This document shows, one piece after another, positions 8,901 through 17,485 of a DNA stretch of 42,479 nt. The DNA lies in the NCBI GenBank assembly GCA_964598065.1, contig CAZRAW010000005.1, positions 1-42,479 on the forward strand, given 5' to 3'. The DNA is from Sulfidibacterium sp964598065 (lineage in GTDB: Bacteria > Bacteroidota > Bacteroidia > Bacteroidales > F082). Position numbers and translations under genes: made by a program. Every line of letters starts with the position of its first letter. The first letter of the stretch is position 1. The notes under the pieces were generated by a model. The model had not been told where the DNA came from. It saw only the letters and a program-made list of their open reading frames with translations, and did no database searches.

Positions 8901-9104
8901 GCCCCCCGAAGCTGTTCCCACAAACATAATCCGCGGGTCTTTCTGGTTGACATCGATGGCTGTTACACGGCCACTCATCCCGGCAGGACCAATATTGCGG
9001 AATTTCATACCGTTAAACTTTGACAGGTCAAGCTGTTGAGCCATAAGTGTAAATGAAAACACCAAGCTTAATAAAAATAAAAGGCTAAATGTAATTTTTT
9101 TCAT
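5910..9104 (-). CDS. Secreted BNR/Asp-box beta-propeller protein (sortilin/VPS10-like)
   Basis: The 1064-residue protein has a signal peptide (MKKITFSLLFLLSLVFSF...LMAQ). From about residue 30 to 760 it carries many Asp-box repeats of the form S-x-D-x-G-x-T-W: STDRGISW, SLDDGNTW, TEDGGKTW, SDDGGKTW, SIDGGKTF, TYDQGKTW, STDHGNSW, TKDGGKHW and SINSGKSW. This predicts one or two multi-bladed propellers. The remainder, to about residue 1064, resembles the Ig-like and helical tail found in such Bacteroidota proteins. Proteins of this type are often annotated as glycosyl hydrolase or VPS10-domain proteins, but sialidase catalytic residues are not evident and the activity is unknown. No type IX C-terminal sorting domain is seen although sprA lies next door, so it probably stays in the periplasm or uses another route. 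Single gene. Confidence 0.85.
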   Translation of the reverse strand: MKKITFSLLFLLSLVFSFTLMAQQLDLSKFNGMKFRNIGPAGMSGRVTAIDVNQKDPRIMFVGTASGGLWRSTDRGISWKPVFDKQRVMSIGSIAIDQHNPDIIWVGTGEGDPRNSVSSGYGLYRSLDDGNTWQLMGLEKTRNIYRIIVSPDNSNVVYVGAIGTPWGPSPNRGLYRTEDGGKTWKKILYVNDLTGVADMVMDPSNPKKLFVAMWQYRRWPWFFKSGGPGSGLYVTYDGGNHFTKITAKDGLPKGELGRIGVAIAASNPQVVYALIESKKNGFYRSDDGGKTWELRTTKNIGDRPFYFSNIYVDPKNENYVYTLFTRVNKSIDGGKTFQPLIGSNIHPDHHSWWISPTNPKFMIDGNDGGLAITYDQGKTWRYVQNLPVGQFYHVSVDNDLPYHVYGGMQDNGSWRGPGYVWARGGIINAYWQHLMGGDGFGVIPDPSNNNYCYAMWQKGHVGRVDIKTGFTKDIRPVDPQGIHLRFNWNAAISADPFNKDGLYMGSQFLHKSTDHGNSWTIISPDLTTNDTAEQKQDQSGGLTYDATGAENYTTITAIGPSPVKKGVIWVGTDDGNVQLTKDGGKHWENLVKKMKGLPKGSWTAQVDPSTYNAGGAFVVMNNYRQQDYSPYLYHTTNYGKSWENLAKNDNIFGYCLSFVQDPVEPKLMFLGTSNGLYVSINSGKSWTHWTKHYPAGVPTRDMVIQPREADLVIGTFGRAIYILDDIRPLREIAAKGIALLNEPIHVFTPPVAYEVSIKGEPGVFVGGASYFHGQNKPFGAMLTFSVKEGVKKPAAVGNKHAGQMKHPGGKHPGQKTSLTKKVTIKVIDENGNVVRTLSTVPQTGINRIYWRLDRKGYRFPGSPKPGKHAAEIGGGGYVIPGIYKLVFSYQGHSDSTMLTVKSDPRQNFSTEAMKANYALVQPVLKKMQSLAEAIDRLKESKKTMLEVAKLLPQKKGKNYNTFEKISKVVKDSLKAINAAIFPPKNIQGIYNNPKLVTNKLRGIYGIVFEREPLNATEKLVLKQSKNTIDNTLQRIDNFFKNQWTTYRKTAKSMKLSPFNKEGKK

Positions 9105-9319
9105 TTTATTTGAAATTTAGTTGATTTAAAATTGTAATAATAAAAGGAGGTCCCTTTTCCTTCTTCCGTTTGAAATATTATGGTAAAAATAGAGAAAAAA
9201 TGGATAATAACGGAATGATGAATGATGAACGAAGAAATGGTGAATAAAGTGGATAAGTAAACAGCCGCTTTTTGGCCAATGATCGATTAATACGTTTGTC
9301 AATTCCCTTCATCTAACTT
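9105..9319. other. Intergenic region between sprA and the BNR gene
   Basis: 215 bases of AT-rich DNA. It holds runs such as GATGAATGATGAACGAAG and no clear terminator hairpin for sprA. A TAnnTTTG box for the BNR gene is not found; the nearest look-alike, on the minus strand, is TATTTTTA near 9190. Confidence 0.5.
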
Positions 9320-12300
9320 CTACTGTGCCAGGTTAAAACGCAGAGTAAATCCGCCACTTGTGGTAGTATTAGCGAGTTGCGACGACATGTAGGGCGCATT
9401 TTTATTCATATTAAAATAAGCCCTGAACTGCAGGCTTTGGCTGAGCATGTAGTTGGCAGAGAAGTTAAGCGTAAACTGTTTGGAACCTGCCGAAACCTGG
9501 TTGGTACTTTCATCAATCCGCCGCAAAATGGTTTTGTTATCGCGAATGCCCACATCTAATTTCAGGTTTAGGTCGGTGTTGTATTTTCTACTTCTCCTTC
9601 CCATGAAATTCCCCACAGAGAATTTCAGTCCTCTTATTCGGTAACTCAGGCCAATCACAATTTCTTTGCTGTCGATTTCCGTCAGTTGGTTATTTACAAA
9701 ACTCATCACCACATTTCGCGACTTTTTATATTCAAGTTTTCCGCCGAGGCTGTTTTTCATGGTAAAATCAATACCAATGAGCGGACTGTATTGTTCAAAA
9801 AACGAAACCACCCCAATATCATATTGGTTTATGAAATTGTTGCTGTTGTCAAAGGTCTTCCCCCGATTGTTCGGGTCATAAATAATGTTGGTTTTCCATG
9901 CATTGATACTCAACAGAGAACGATAACCGTGACTGATGTTAAAACCCCGAAAAATTTCTCCGATAGCTTTGATATTGGTAAGTCCGCTGAAAGTTACCCG
10001 CCAGTTGGGCAGCGGGAAGGAGGGGAACGGTTTTGTAATTCCGATTTTTCCTGCATCTTTGCCGGAGTAGGCTGCAAGAAAAGAATAATACATCACCTGT
10101 TGCTGATTCGAGCTGTACCCGAGGGGAAAATAGTCGCCGGCAGTACTATCGTAAACATACTGTCCCGACCATACCGGATTGTTTCTTGCAAGTCGCTCCG
10201 CTATTTCTTTCCGGTCAGCTTTGAACCGTTCAAAAGTTGCAGAAATATTATTGTTATTATTTTTCTCAAATGAGGTGGCAATAAATGGATACGTGATACT
10301 GAAATTGCCGGCTTCCTGCGGCGAATAGTTAACAAAATCATTGGCCGCAGGGTCAAAGCGGTAATAAGAAGTGTAATTTTTAGAAAAAACACGGTCTCCA
10401 TACAAATCAATTTTAACAAAATTCAAAATGTTTGTATTTACCCTATACGACATGTGTTCCGTAAGTTTGGTAATATATGCCTGATTAAGAATGGTATCGT
10501 AGGTAAGCCATCCGTTTTGGGCAGCCCTTTGGCGGATATCTCTCTGACTACCAAACACGAAGCCCAAGCCAGGCGCACCATCACGAATATTGATGCCGGC
10601 CATGTCAGGAACGGGGACAAAACCCGGAAGTTGTGTACCATCGGAACGCCGGTAAACAAAATTTACTCTTTTCACCAGCATCAAAAATCGCAAAGCCCCT
10701 TCTCCAAAGGTTTTGCCGATACCCGGCCCGTTACGTTTTTTCTTCATGCTGTCTTTAACAGCTGTGGGTTTCTTTTGTTGTATAAAACCTATTCTGTTCT
10801 GTGGCCGGCCCCTGAAACTCATGCGGTTCAGTTTTTTTAGAAAGGGAATCTTATTATACAGTCTGTTAAAATCGGCGCCGGCATTGAACTGGATGTTTCG
10901 CGCATTTTCAACGGTATTTCCAAGTCGTTGCTGAACGGCAACCGGCGAAGCATTCCAGTTGTATTGCACCTGATAGTTCGCAGAGCTGTTCAGCCAGTCG
11001 GTAAGCGGAAGTTTTGACAAAGGAAGGTGGTAAGTTACCTTCACCGACTGATTGAAATTCCGGAGTGTTCCCATATTCCAAATCTGGCTCCAAATTTCAC
11101 GTTTATACTCTTCCCATTGTCGTGTGTCTTTATCGGGATAAATCTGTGGTTCGCGTATATATGCTCTGGCGCCGGCAATATATTCCAACGAAAGCGAACG
11201 GGAAAAATCATATTTAAAAGAGTAATCCCTATTGTATGTCCAGTTGCGTTTGTAGGTGGGTCTGGTAATAATGTCGCCAAAACTCTTATTGCGGTATGTC
11301 CGGCTGTCGAAAACCCTGTTCATGCTAAACCTGAAAGACAGATTTTTGGGCCACAGGTAAATATTGAAATCCCTGATCCATCGCAACCAGGGAGACGAAA
11401 TTTTTTTACTTTTGGAAAAAGGTCTGAAATCCTTCGGCCTTGTGTTAAAATTATAGTCCAATCCACCCTGGTATGTTTTCAGACGATCGGAGGTTATGTT
11501 GATATTGTGATGGTAAATTTGTGAATAAGCAAACGAGAAATTGAAGTTTTCCAAATCGTAAAACTGAGGCTTTCTGTTTTTCTTATTCCCGGTGTTGGTA
11601 CGTTCCTTCCGCACATTCATAAAGTTAATATTTGTCCGCCGTGTATAATCAATGACCATGTTTTTCACAGAATCGCGCTTGGCCTTATCCGCATAAGTGC
11701 TCAGGTCGTCGTTAAGTTTGGTATCAGGATTTAACGGATTATATCTTGGGGTATTAATTCCTTTTCCATAATCAAAATGGACAGGAATTATAAGGCCTGT
11801 TTTTTTAGGAAACAGTTTGCCGAGATCTAAATCGGTGGCCACGCTGTAGTTCATGGTATTATTCTGCGAAATTACATTCAGCTTCTGGTCGAGGCTCCCG
11901 AAACCCGCCGAGGTGTATGCGCCGCTTACCGAAACACGGCCCAAATCGGAGAGATTGGCTTCGAGCCTTCCGATGCCTGCCCATCCGGGTTTTTTATTAA
12001 AACCGGTCAGTCGTAGTTCATCTACCCAAATGATAGCATCCTTTTCTTCTCCGTCATCATTTAGGTTAGTGCCTCTCCTTTTGGGATTTCGTACGCCAAT
12101 CAAAATTCCTTTGACATCGCTAAGACTCGGATTTCCCACAACGGTAATTTTGTTCTTGCCATCGTAAGTAACAAACGGCCTTTGCAAAGTAACGTTTGAG
12201 TTAGGATTACGCATGGCAATGTTACGCTCTTGTTTGGCCTTTATAAGCTTATCAAGTACCAGCACCATCCGGTTTTGTTCAGGCCAGATGGCATTCGGGT

Positions 12301-15300
12301 CGGCAGAAGATGTATACCAGGGTGTAAATTTCAGGGGCATTTCATATTCATAGTAGTTTTGCGTAAAATCGGATCCGAGTCTGATAAAAACCGTCAAATC
12401 ACCGGTTTTCAGATTTTCATCTGCCAAACGTTTCTCCGCATGCACGTACATCTTTATTTTTTTATACTGCCGGAAGTCGAAATTTGTATTTTTGTATGCC
12501 CCTCGTGCGTCTCCATCTCTGAGGTCCACCACGGTAAATTGCAGCGATTGTTCATTCAGCCGGACATAATTTGTGGTTCCGAAATTTACCTCTCTTTCAA
12601 TGCCGGGGGGGATGACGTAGGGAATTGGTGTCCGGTTTGAGTTTTCCTCTACATTCACCGTCGAAATAACAAATTTGGTCTGGTTTCCGGCATCTCCGGG
12701 AATATATTCACCCTGTGCAAGCAATGAATGCATATAGTTTCGCCATTCGCCTCTTACCAAACCAAAAGTAGCAAACCGGCAAATAATAGGTTTTGAAAAA
12801 CCTTTCATAAACACGCGCATAAAGCGAATGGACTGGAAGTTTTTGATATTTCCCACGACTTTGGTAGGCATTTGAATCGGAATCTTAAACTGATACCACT
12901 TCACGCTGGTAACATTACCGTTTGGGAGATGAATATTTCCCGCTACGTGCACATCGGTGATATAATTTTTCCCTACCACCATTTGGGTCGGATCAAGGTT
13001 AATTTTGTACTGAAAATATCGTTCCGATTCGTTCAGCGTATTGTCGTGGTTAATATCTTCCGTGTTAGGGAGGTTGGTGGCGCTGGTCTTGTAAGGTTCG
13101 GTATTCTGGGCATTAGTCGGAGAGTTTCCGTCGGGGCCATTGTAATCCTGATAGCGTTCCGAAATACTGGAATAGAGCGGTTCGTTGTCATAATCAGTAC
13201 CGCGATAGTAGTGATAGTCATCTGAAGAAGGATCTTTATAAGCCTGTTTGTACGCTTCGGAACCTGTACCAAACCGGTCGTTGATGAGTTTCAAATAGTT
13301 TTTAAAAAAGGACCTTTCGTCTTTATCACTTAGCCCGTCATAACCCACATCCTGATATTTACGCGACCCCGGAATATTACTAAACGATTCTACTAATGCC
13401 TGTTTGGTAGGAACACGGCCCCAAATAGTGGTGTCCACATCAGTAACCACGCTGGAGGTGGGAAGTCCGTTTTCGTAACTTTTGCGACCATCGCGCAGGA
13501 GGTCTTCCGAGATATCGCCGAGGTCGATATACAACTGGCCGCTGTTGTTGTGGTCTTTCGTAAACGGGTCCATCATCCAAAATTCGATATACTGAATGTT
13601 TGCTGCCTGAAAATCGGTGGTTTCCAGGCTGCGCATAATACCGCCCCATCGTGTTTTGGGACGTGCAAGGCTACCATCAGCATTTATTCCGGCAGAGTAT
13701 TTTCCGGGGTTTACATCATAATTATACTCGCCCCTCTCCGAAGGATAGAAGGCCAGATTTAGCACCGGAATGTTGGTTACCGTTCCGTTGGGAATATCTT
13801 TATTGGGAAATACTTCGGTTTCCAGCACCTGACGTGTTGAATTTTTGGAGATTTCATCTTTGGAAATATTTTTCGGGCGATAAATGCCTCGCGTATCATA
13901 AAATATGGTGGGGTCAATAACGTACCAGGCAAATTTTGCTCTGTTTTTTCCGTAGGCAAGTCCATCATCGCGCGAATAGGCTTCGGGAAACAGTTTCGGC
14001 TGCCCCCCCGGCGTGCTGGCCAAAAACCAGGATCCCGGATTCATAAGGTCAATGGTTGATTTGGCCCCCTCAAAATCATCGATATAACTGGTCCCTGATT
14101 TTCCGATTGTTTTGGAATGGCCGGGCAAAAACTGCGCCATCTCGGCATTGAAATTAATTTTGACCGGAATCCTGGGATTGGTTCCGGGCAAACTACTAAA
14201 GATCTTAGTAAGCCATCTTGAATTGTTGCTGTAAGCCATGTTGAGGCCCCAAATAGTGTTGGAAATAGGATCTTCGCCGTAATTCACTTTTTGTGTCAGC
14301 GGACGTTCGTGAAGATTCAAGATGGTTCCGCCGAGATGAAGATGCTTATTAAACTCGTGATCAATGTGAATTCCGATCATCCGCTTTTGCTGTAAATTAA
14401 ACAGGGAGTTACTTTCCAGCGAAACATGGATGGGGGTTCCTGAGTTCAAAATCCCTTGGTTTAAAATGGTTACCTGCCCCAGCGCATAATCCACGGTGTA
14501 ATCCACATTTTCGGTAAGCGGAACTCCGCCGGCGGTGACTCTCACCGAACCGCGCGGCACATTCATGGCATTGAGGCTTATAGTGGAACCCGATTGCGAC
14601 TTGTAATAACCTTCGATGATGTATTTGTTTTTATCGGGAAACTGCTCCGCCCCGGTTTTTGTCATGGTATATAATGAATCGAAAGCATACTTGTTGGCCA
14701 AATCGGGGTTGTTGGGGAAAACCGAATCGTGAATATATTCGCCGAAAGGTTGTAGCACGGTAAAATACAGTCGTCCGTCACTTGCCTGAATCGTTCCTCC
14801 CCGTGTGGCCGCCCCATCGATAAAATCAAAAAAACCATCACCCCCGGGAATCGGATTAAGTTGCTGGTCCAAATTGTCTAATCCCAGCACATGAATCAAA
14901 GGAACACCCCTGACATTCGGAGGCCCTTCGGTGAAATAGCCGGTTGGAATATCCTGATGGTTACCGGAATAGAGAATGTTTAAGATAAACCCCTGTTTTT
15001 GAATCTGATAAGCGCCAATTGAATAGACGTTTTTCATCATCAGCTTCCACATAGGCATCCGGGTGTTCAGTGTGTTACTTTTCAAAAGTTTAACAATCAG
15101 GTCTTTGGGAGACGCAACGCCCTGGTCTGAAAATTCTCCAACCTGGAAAACGCTGTCGTGACCAATAATAGTATATTGAAAGGCAACGGCAAGTACCTGG
15201 TCCTGATTCAGGGTGGTGTTGAGGGAGATAAATCCCAGCTTTTTGTTAACGGTATATTCCGAAGGTTTCAACCGACGGGCGTTTTCAATCTTCACAAAAT

Positions 15301-16597
15301 CCTGCCCGGCAACAAAATAGTTGTTTTTCCCGATATTAAGCGGGTCACCGGTGAGATAAGTGGAAACAGTATTGATATTGCGCAGTTGTGCCGTATCCAT
15401 CCGTTTAATAAGATCGTTGGAATTATTGGTTGGAAAGATACCATTGGGCAATGCATGAACATATTTATTATAAATTTCACTTTGTTTGCCTTCTCCGAGG
15501 TCGGTAAAAGCAATGATATTTCGGTTTTGTTCCGTTGCCGGACCAATGTTGGTAACCCATACTTCAATTTTGGTAATGTTTATGTCCGATGAGATAATGG
15601 GCAACGTACTCAGGGCTTTTTCATAATGGTCGCGGAAAAACTGACTGATAAAAAAGTGTCGGTTAGCTTCGTAGTCGATCGGTGTCAGCTTAAAGCTGTT
15701 TTGTTGTGCGCCGTTTCGGACAGTAATATTTTTTATTTCGCTTTGCTGCTGCGCGAAAATAGCAGTGACAGATGTTTTGCCGAACTGAAGTTTTGTTTTA
15801 ATACCAAAAAGGCTTTGTGCACCTGTTATCAGAGTGGAGTTCAGTGGGAGGCTCACATTTCCGGCTTCAATACTCTGGATGATGTCATCTTTGCTCCCTT
15901 CATATTTAAGTTTCAGGGTATTTTCAAAATTAAACGAAGATTCGGTGTTATAAGCGGCCCTAAAAGTCAATTTCGTCCCGATTTTAGCTGTAACGTTCAT
16001 TTGAATCTTTTCATTAAAATCGAAATTGGTGGTGTGCCGTTGTCGTACATCTAATGATGGATCATCGCGGAAATTGGAGAGCACCCCAAAGCTAATCTCC
16101 GCCGAACCCTGCGGCCTGATATCAATAGCGTTGCTACCAAAAATCTGTTCAAAGGCTTTACCTTTGATGTAAAGCTTCGGAATAAGTCGCTTTCCTTTGA
16201 ATGTGCCTGCTGTTTGTACATTTTGCTGCCAGTATTTTTCAATACCTTTTTTCATCTCCAGCTTCTGGTAGTCTTCAAAATCCAGCGTGGTGGGCGTTCG
16301 GTATTCAAAATTACCCACTTTGGTAACAAATTCGTACGTGTTGGTTTTGGGATTATAAATAATCTCCTGTTTGATGTTGTTCGGATTTCTGAGGAACAGC
16401 GGGCTTTGGTTAAGCGTATCGAGGTACGGATTTCCGGTTATTTCCCTGAACGGATAAATCAACTGGTTGTGCAACGTATCCGTGAGTGTGGTGTTGGCCG
16501 TTTGTGCAAAAAGGGAACTATCCGTCAGCATGGCAGATGCTATCACGACCAACACGAAAAAAATCTTACGTGAGAAGTAAAAATCTAAATCCCTCAA
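9320..16597 (-). CDS. sprA: Type IX secretion outer-membrane translocon SprA (Sov)
   Basis: The 2425-residue protein has a signal peptide (IFFVLVVIASAMLTDSSLFAQ), then long stretches of alternating hydrophobic and aromatic residues broken by Gly-, Asn- and Asp-rich loops. It ends in a Phe/Leu-rich strand (GGFTLRFNLAQ). Size and composition match SprA/Sov, the very large barrel (36 strands in the Flavobacterium structure) through which type IX cargo crosses the outer membrane. Recognisable SprA pieces include NFDFNEKIQMNVTAKIGTKL and SYIDDFEGAKSTIDLMNPGSW. The only start that keeps the signal peptide is TTG at 16597, because an in-frame TAA lies three codons upstream. It follows ruvA by 45 bases on the same strand, the same order as in Porphyromonas and Flavobacterium, so both probably share the ruvA promoter. 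No other type IX genes are in the window. Confidence 0.96.
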   Translation of the reverse strand: MRDLDFYFSRKIFFVLVVIASAMLTDSSLFAQTANTTLTDTLHNQLIYPFREITGNPYLDTLNQSPLFLRNPNNIKQEIIYNPKTNTYEFVTKVGNFEYRTPTTLDFEDYQKLEMKKGIEKYWQQNVQTAGTFKGKRLIPKLYIKGKAFEQIFGSNAIDIRPQGSAEISFGVLSNFRDDPSLDVRQRHTTNFDFNEKIQMNVTAKIGTKLTFRAAYNTESSFNFENTLKLKYEGSKDDIIQSIEAGNVSLPLNSTLITGAQSLFGIKTKLQFGKTSVTAIFAQQQSEIKNITVRNGAQQNSFKLTPIDYEANRHFFISQFFRDHYEKALSTLPIISSDINITKIEVWVTNIGPATEQNRNIIAFTDLGEGKQSEIYNKYVHALPNGIFPTNNSNDLIKRMDTAQLRNINTVSTYLTGDPLNIGKNNYFVAGQDFVKIENARRLKPSEYTVNKKLGFISLNTTLNQDQVLAVAFQYTIIGHDSVFQVGEFSDQGVASPKDLIVKLLKSNTLNTRMPMWKLMMKNVYSIGAYQIQKQGFILNILYSGNHQDIPTGYFTEGPPNVRGVPLIHVLGLDNLDQQLNPIPGGDGFFDFIDGAATRGGTIQASDGRLYFTVLQPFGEYIHDSVFPNNPDLANKYAFDSLYTMTKTGAEQFPDKNKYIIEGYYKSQSGSTISLNAMNVPRGSVRVTAGGVPLTENVDYTVDYALGQVTILNQGILNSGTPIHVSLESNSLFNLQQKRMIGIHIDHEFNKHLHLGGTILNLHERPLTQKVNYGEDPISNTIWGLNMAYSNNSRWLTKIFSSLPGTNPRIPVKINFNAEMAQFLPGHSKTIGKSGTSYIDDFEGAKSTIDLMNPGSWFLASTPGGQPKLFPEAYSRDDGLAYGKNRAKFAWYVIDPTIFYDTRGIYRPKNISKDEISKNSTRQVLETEVFPNKDIPNGTVTNIPVLNLAFYPSERGEYNYDVNPGKYSAGINADGSLARPKTRWGGIMRSLETTDFQAANIQYIEFWMMDPFTKDHNNSGQLYIDLGDISEDLLRDGRKSYENGLPTSSVVTDVDTTIWGRVPTKQALVESFSNIPGSRKYQDVGYDGLSDKDERSFFKNYLKLINDRFGTGSEAYKQAYKDPSSDDYHYYRGTDYDNEPLYSSISERYQDYNGPDGNSPTNAQNTEPYKTSATNLPNTEDINHDNTLNESERYFQYKINLDPTQMVVGKNYITDVHVAGNIHLPNGNVTSVKWYQFKIPIQMPTKVVGNIKNFQSIRFMRVFMKGFSKPIICRFATFGLVRGEWRNYMHSLLAQGEYIPGDAGNQTKFVISTVNVEENSNRTPIPYVIPPGIEREVNFGTTNYVRLNEQSLQFTVVDLRDGDARGAYKNTNFDFRQYKKIKMYVHAEKRLADENLKTGDLTVFIRLGSDFTQNYYEYEMPLKFTPWYTSSADPNAIWPEQNRMVLVLDKLIKAKQERNIAMRNPNSNVTLQRPFVTYDGKNKITVVGNPSLSDVKGILIGVRNPKRRGTNLNDDGEEKDAIIWVDELRLTGFNKKPGWAGIGRLEANLSDLGRVSVSGAYTSAGFGSLDQKLNVISQNNTMNYSVATDLDLGKLFPKKTGLIIPVHFDYGKGINTPRYNPLNPDTKLNDDLSTYADKAKRDSVKNMVIDYTRRTNINFMNVRKERTNTGNKKNRKPQFYDLENFNFSFAYSQIYHHNINITSDRLKTYQGGLDYNFNTRPKDFRPFSKSKKISSPWLRWIRDFNIYLWPKNLSFRFSMNRVFDSRTYRNKSFGDIITRPTYKRNWTYNRDYSFKYDFSRSLSLEYIAGARAYIREPQIYPDKDTRQWEEYKREIWSQIWNMGTLRNFNQSVKVTYHLPLSKLPLTDWLNSSANYQVQYNWNASPVAVQQRLGNTVENARNIQFNAGADFNRLYNKIPFLKKLNRMSFRGRPQNRIGFIQQKKPTAVKDSMKKKRNGPGIGKTFGEGALRFLMLVKRVNFVYRRSDGTQLPGFVPVPDMAGINIRDGAPGLGFVFGSQRDIRQRAAQNGWLTYDTILNQAYITKLTEHMSYRVNTNILNFVKIDLYGDRVFSKNYTSYYRFDPAANDFVNYSPQEAGNFSITYPFIATSFEKNNNNNISATFERFKADRKEIAERLARNNPVWSGQYVYDSTAGDYFPLGYSSNQQQVMYYSFLAAYSGKDAGKIGITKPFPSFPLPNWRVTFSGLTNIKAIGEIFRGFNISHGYRSLLSINAWKTNIIYDPNNRGKTFDNSNNFINQYDIGVVSFFEQYSPLIGIDFTMKNSLGGKLEYKKSRNVVMSFVNNQLTEIDSKEIVIGLSYRIRGLKFSVGNFMGRRSRKYNTDLNLKLDVGIRDNKTILRRIDESTNQVSAGSKQFTLNFSANYMLSQSLQFRAYFNMNKNAPYMSSQLANTTTSGGFTLRFNLAQ

Positions 16598-16642
16598 CTT
16601 ATTTTATTTAACCAGAATGAGCCGGCAAAAGCCTTCTTGTTT

Positions 16643-17224
16643 CTATAAATTTTTTAGAGCCTCTTTTATCAACCCCTCTACGCTGTCAAAGGTTGACCGT
16701 TTCAAAACCCTGTCCAGCACTTTTGAAGCTGTAGCTTTATTAAAGCCAAGGATTGACAATCCTGATAACGCTTCATCTTTCATTGTATTGTGTAAAAAGC
16801 CGGTTTTATCGGACAGGAAGCCTTGTTTTACAAGTTTATCTTTCAAATCAACCACAATGCGTTGGGCTGTTTTAGCACCAATCCCTTTAACACTTTGTAA
16901 TGTTGATGCATCGCCTCCCGAGATGGCGTTGTAAGCTTCATCGGTGGTCAACGACGAAAGTACCAGCCGCGCCGTATTGGCTCCTACCCCCGAAACGGAT
17001 ATCAGTGCCCTAAACAGGGTGCGTTCTGCTTCTTCTGCAAAACCATAGAGAATTTGTGCATCTTCACGCACAACAAAATGGACATATAGTTTTACCGATT
17101 CCCGGTCTTTTATTTTGTCAAAAGTGTTTAGTGAGATGTTGAGTAAGTAGCCAATTCCTTGATTGTCAATAATAACGAACGTGGGATTTTTCTCCACTAA
17201 CTTTCCGCTGAAATATTCGTACAT
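16643..17224 (-). CDS. ruvA: Holliday junction branch migration complex subunit RuvA
   Basis: RuvA binds four-way junctions as a tetramer and loads RuvB for branch migration. The 193-residue protein starts MYEYFSGKLVEKNPTFV and has an N-terminal OB fold (about 1-63), two helix-hairpin-helix motifs (SVSGVGANTARLVLSSL and SVKGIGAKTAQRIVVDL) and the small C-terminal RuvB-contact domain after residue 145. An upstream in-frame start would add 29 residues that RuvA proteins lack. The start at 17224 is supported by family length and by a TATTTTTG promoter box 38 bases ahead of it. ruvB is not in the window. sprA follows 45 bases downstream, and thiL diverges upstream. Confidence 0.97.
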   Translation of the reverse strand: MYEYFSGKLVEKNPTFVIIDNQGIGYLLNISLNTFDKIKDRESVKLYVHFVVREDAQILYGFAEEAERTLFRALISVSGVGANTARLVLSSLTTDEAYNAISGGDASTLQSVKGIGAKTAQRIVVDLKDKLVKQGFLSDKTGFLHNTMKDEALSGLSILGFNKATASKVLDRVLKRSTFDSVEGLIKEALKNL

Positions 17225-17261
17225 GCTGTTGTCGGGTTTTGTTTGCGTTAAAGCTGAAAGA

Positions 17262-17269
17262 CAAAAATA
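17262..17269 (-). promoter_or_regulatory. -7 promoter box (TATTTTTG) of ruvA-sprA
   Basis: On the minus strand this reads TATTTTTG, matching TAnnTTTG. The predicted transcript start near 17256 leaves a leader of about 30 bases before the ruvA ATG. It excludes the longer in-frame ruvA start. It is probably also the promoter for sprA. Confidence 0.55.
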
Positions 17270-17463
17270 CAATTTATCCTTTATGATGGGTGAGAAAATA
17301 CGTTTTTCCAAAAAGACTCTAAAAAAATCGCTGCTTTAAATATTTTTTTGCTTTTTAAATAACTTTATTATGTTAATTGTATGGAAATGAAAAAACAAAA
17401 CGTTATCCACACAACCCGGGATAGAATCATTTTTTCTGTATCACGGCAATCATGCTCTTTTGT

Positions 17464-17471
17464 TACTTTTG
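17464..17471 (+). promoter_or_regulatory. -7 promoter box (TACTTTTG) of thiL
   Basis: TACTTTTG matches TAnnTTTG and lies 15 bases before the chosen thiL ATG at 17486. The leader would be only about 9 bases. This argues against the in-frame ATG at 17381, which lies upstream of the promoter. Confidence 0.55.
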
Positions 17472-17485
17472 CAAAAATTTTACTC

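Noticed and set aside
10201..16573. Many open frames on the strand opposite sprA
   Set aside because: They are shadows of the long sprA reading frame; none shows family motifs or a promoter box.
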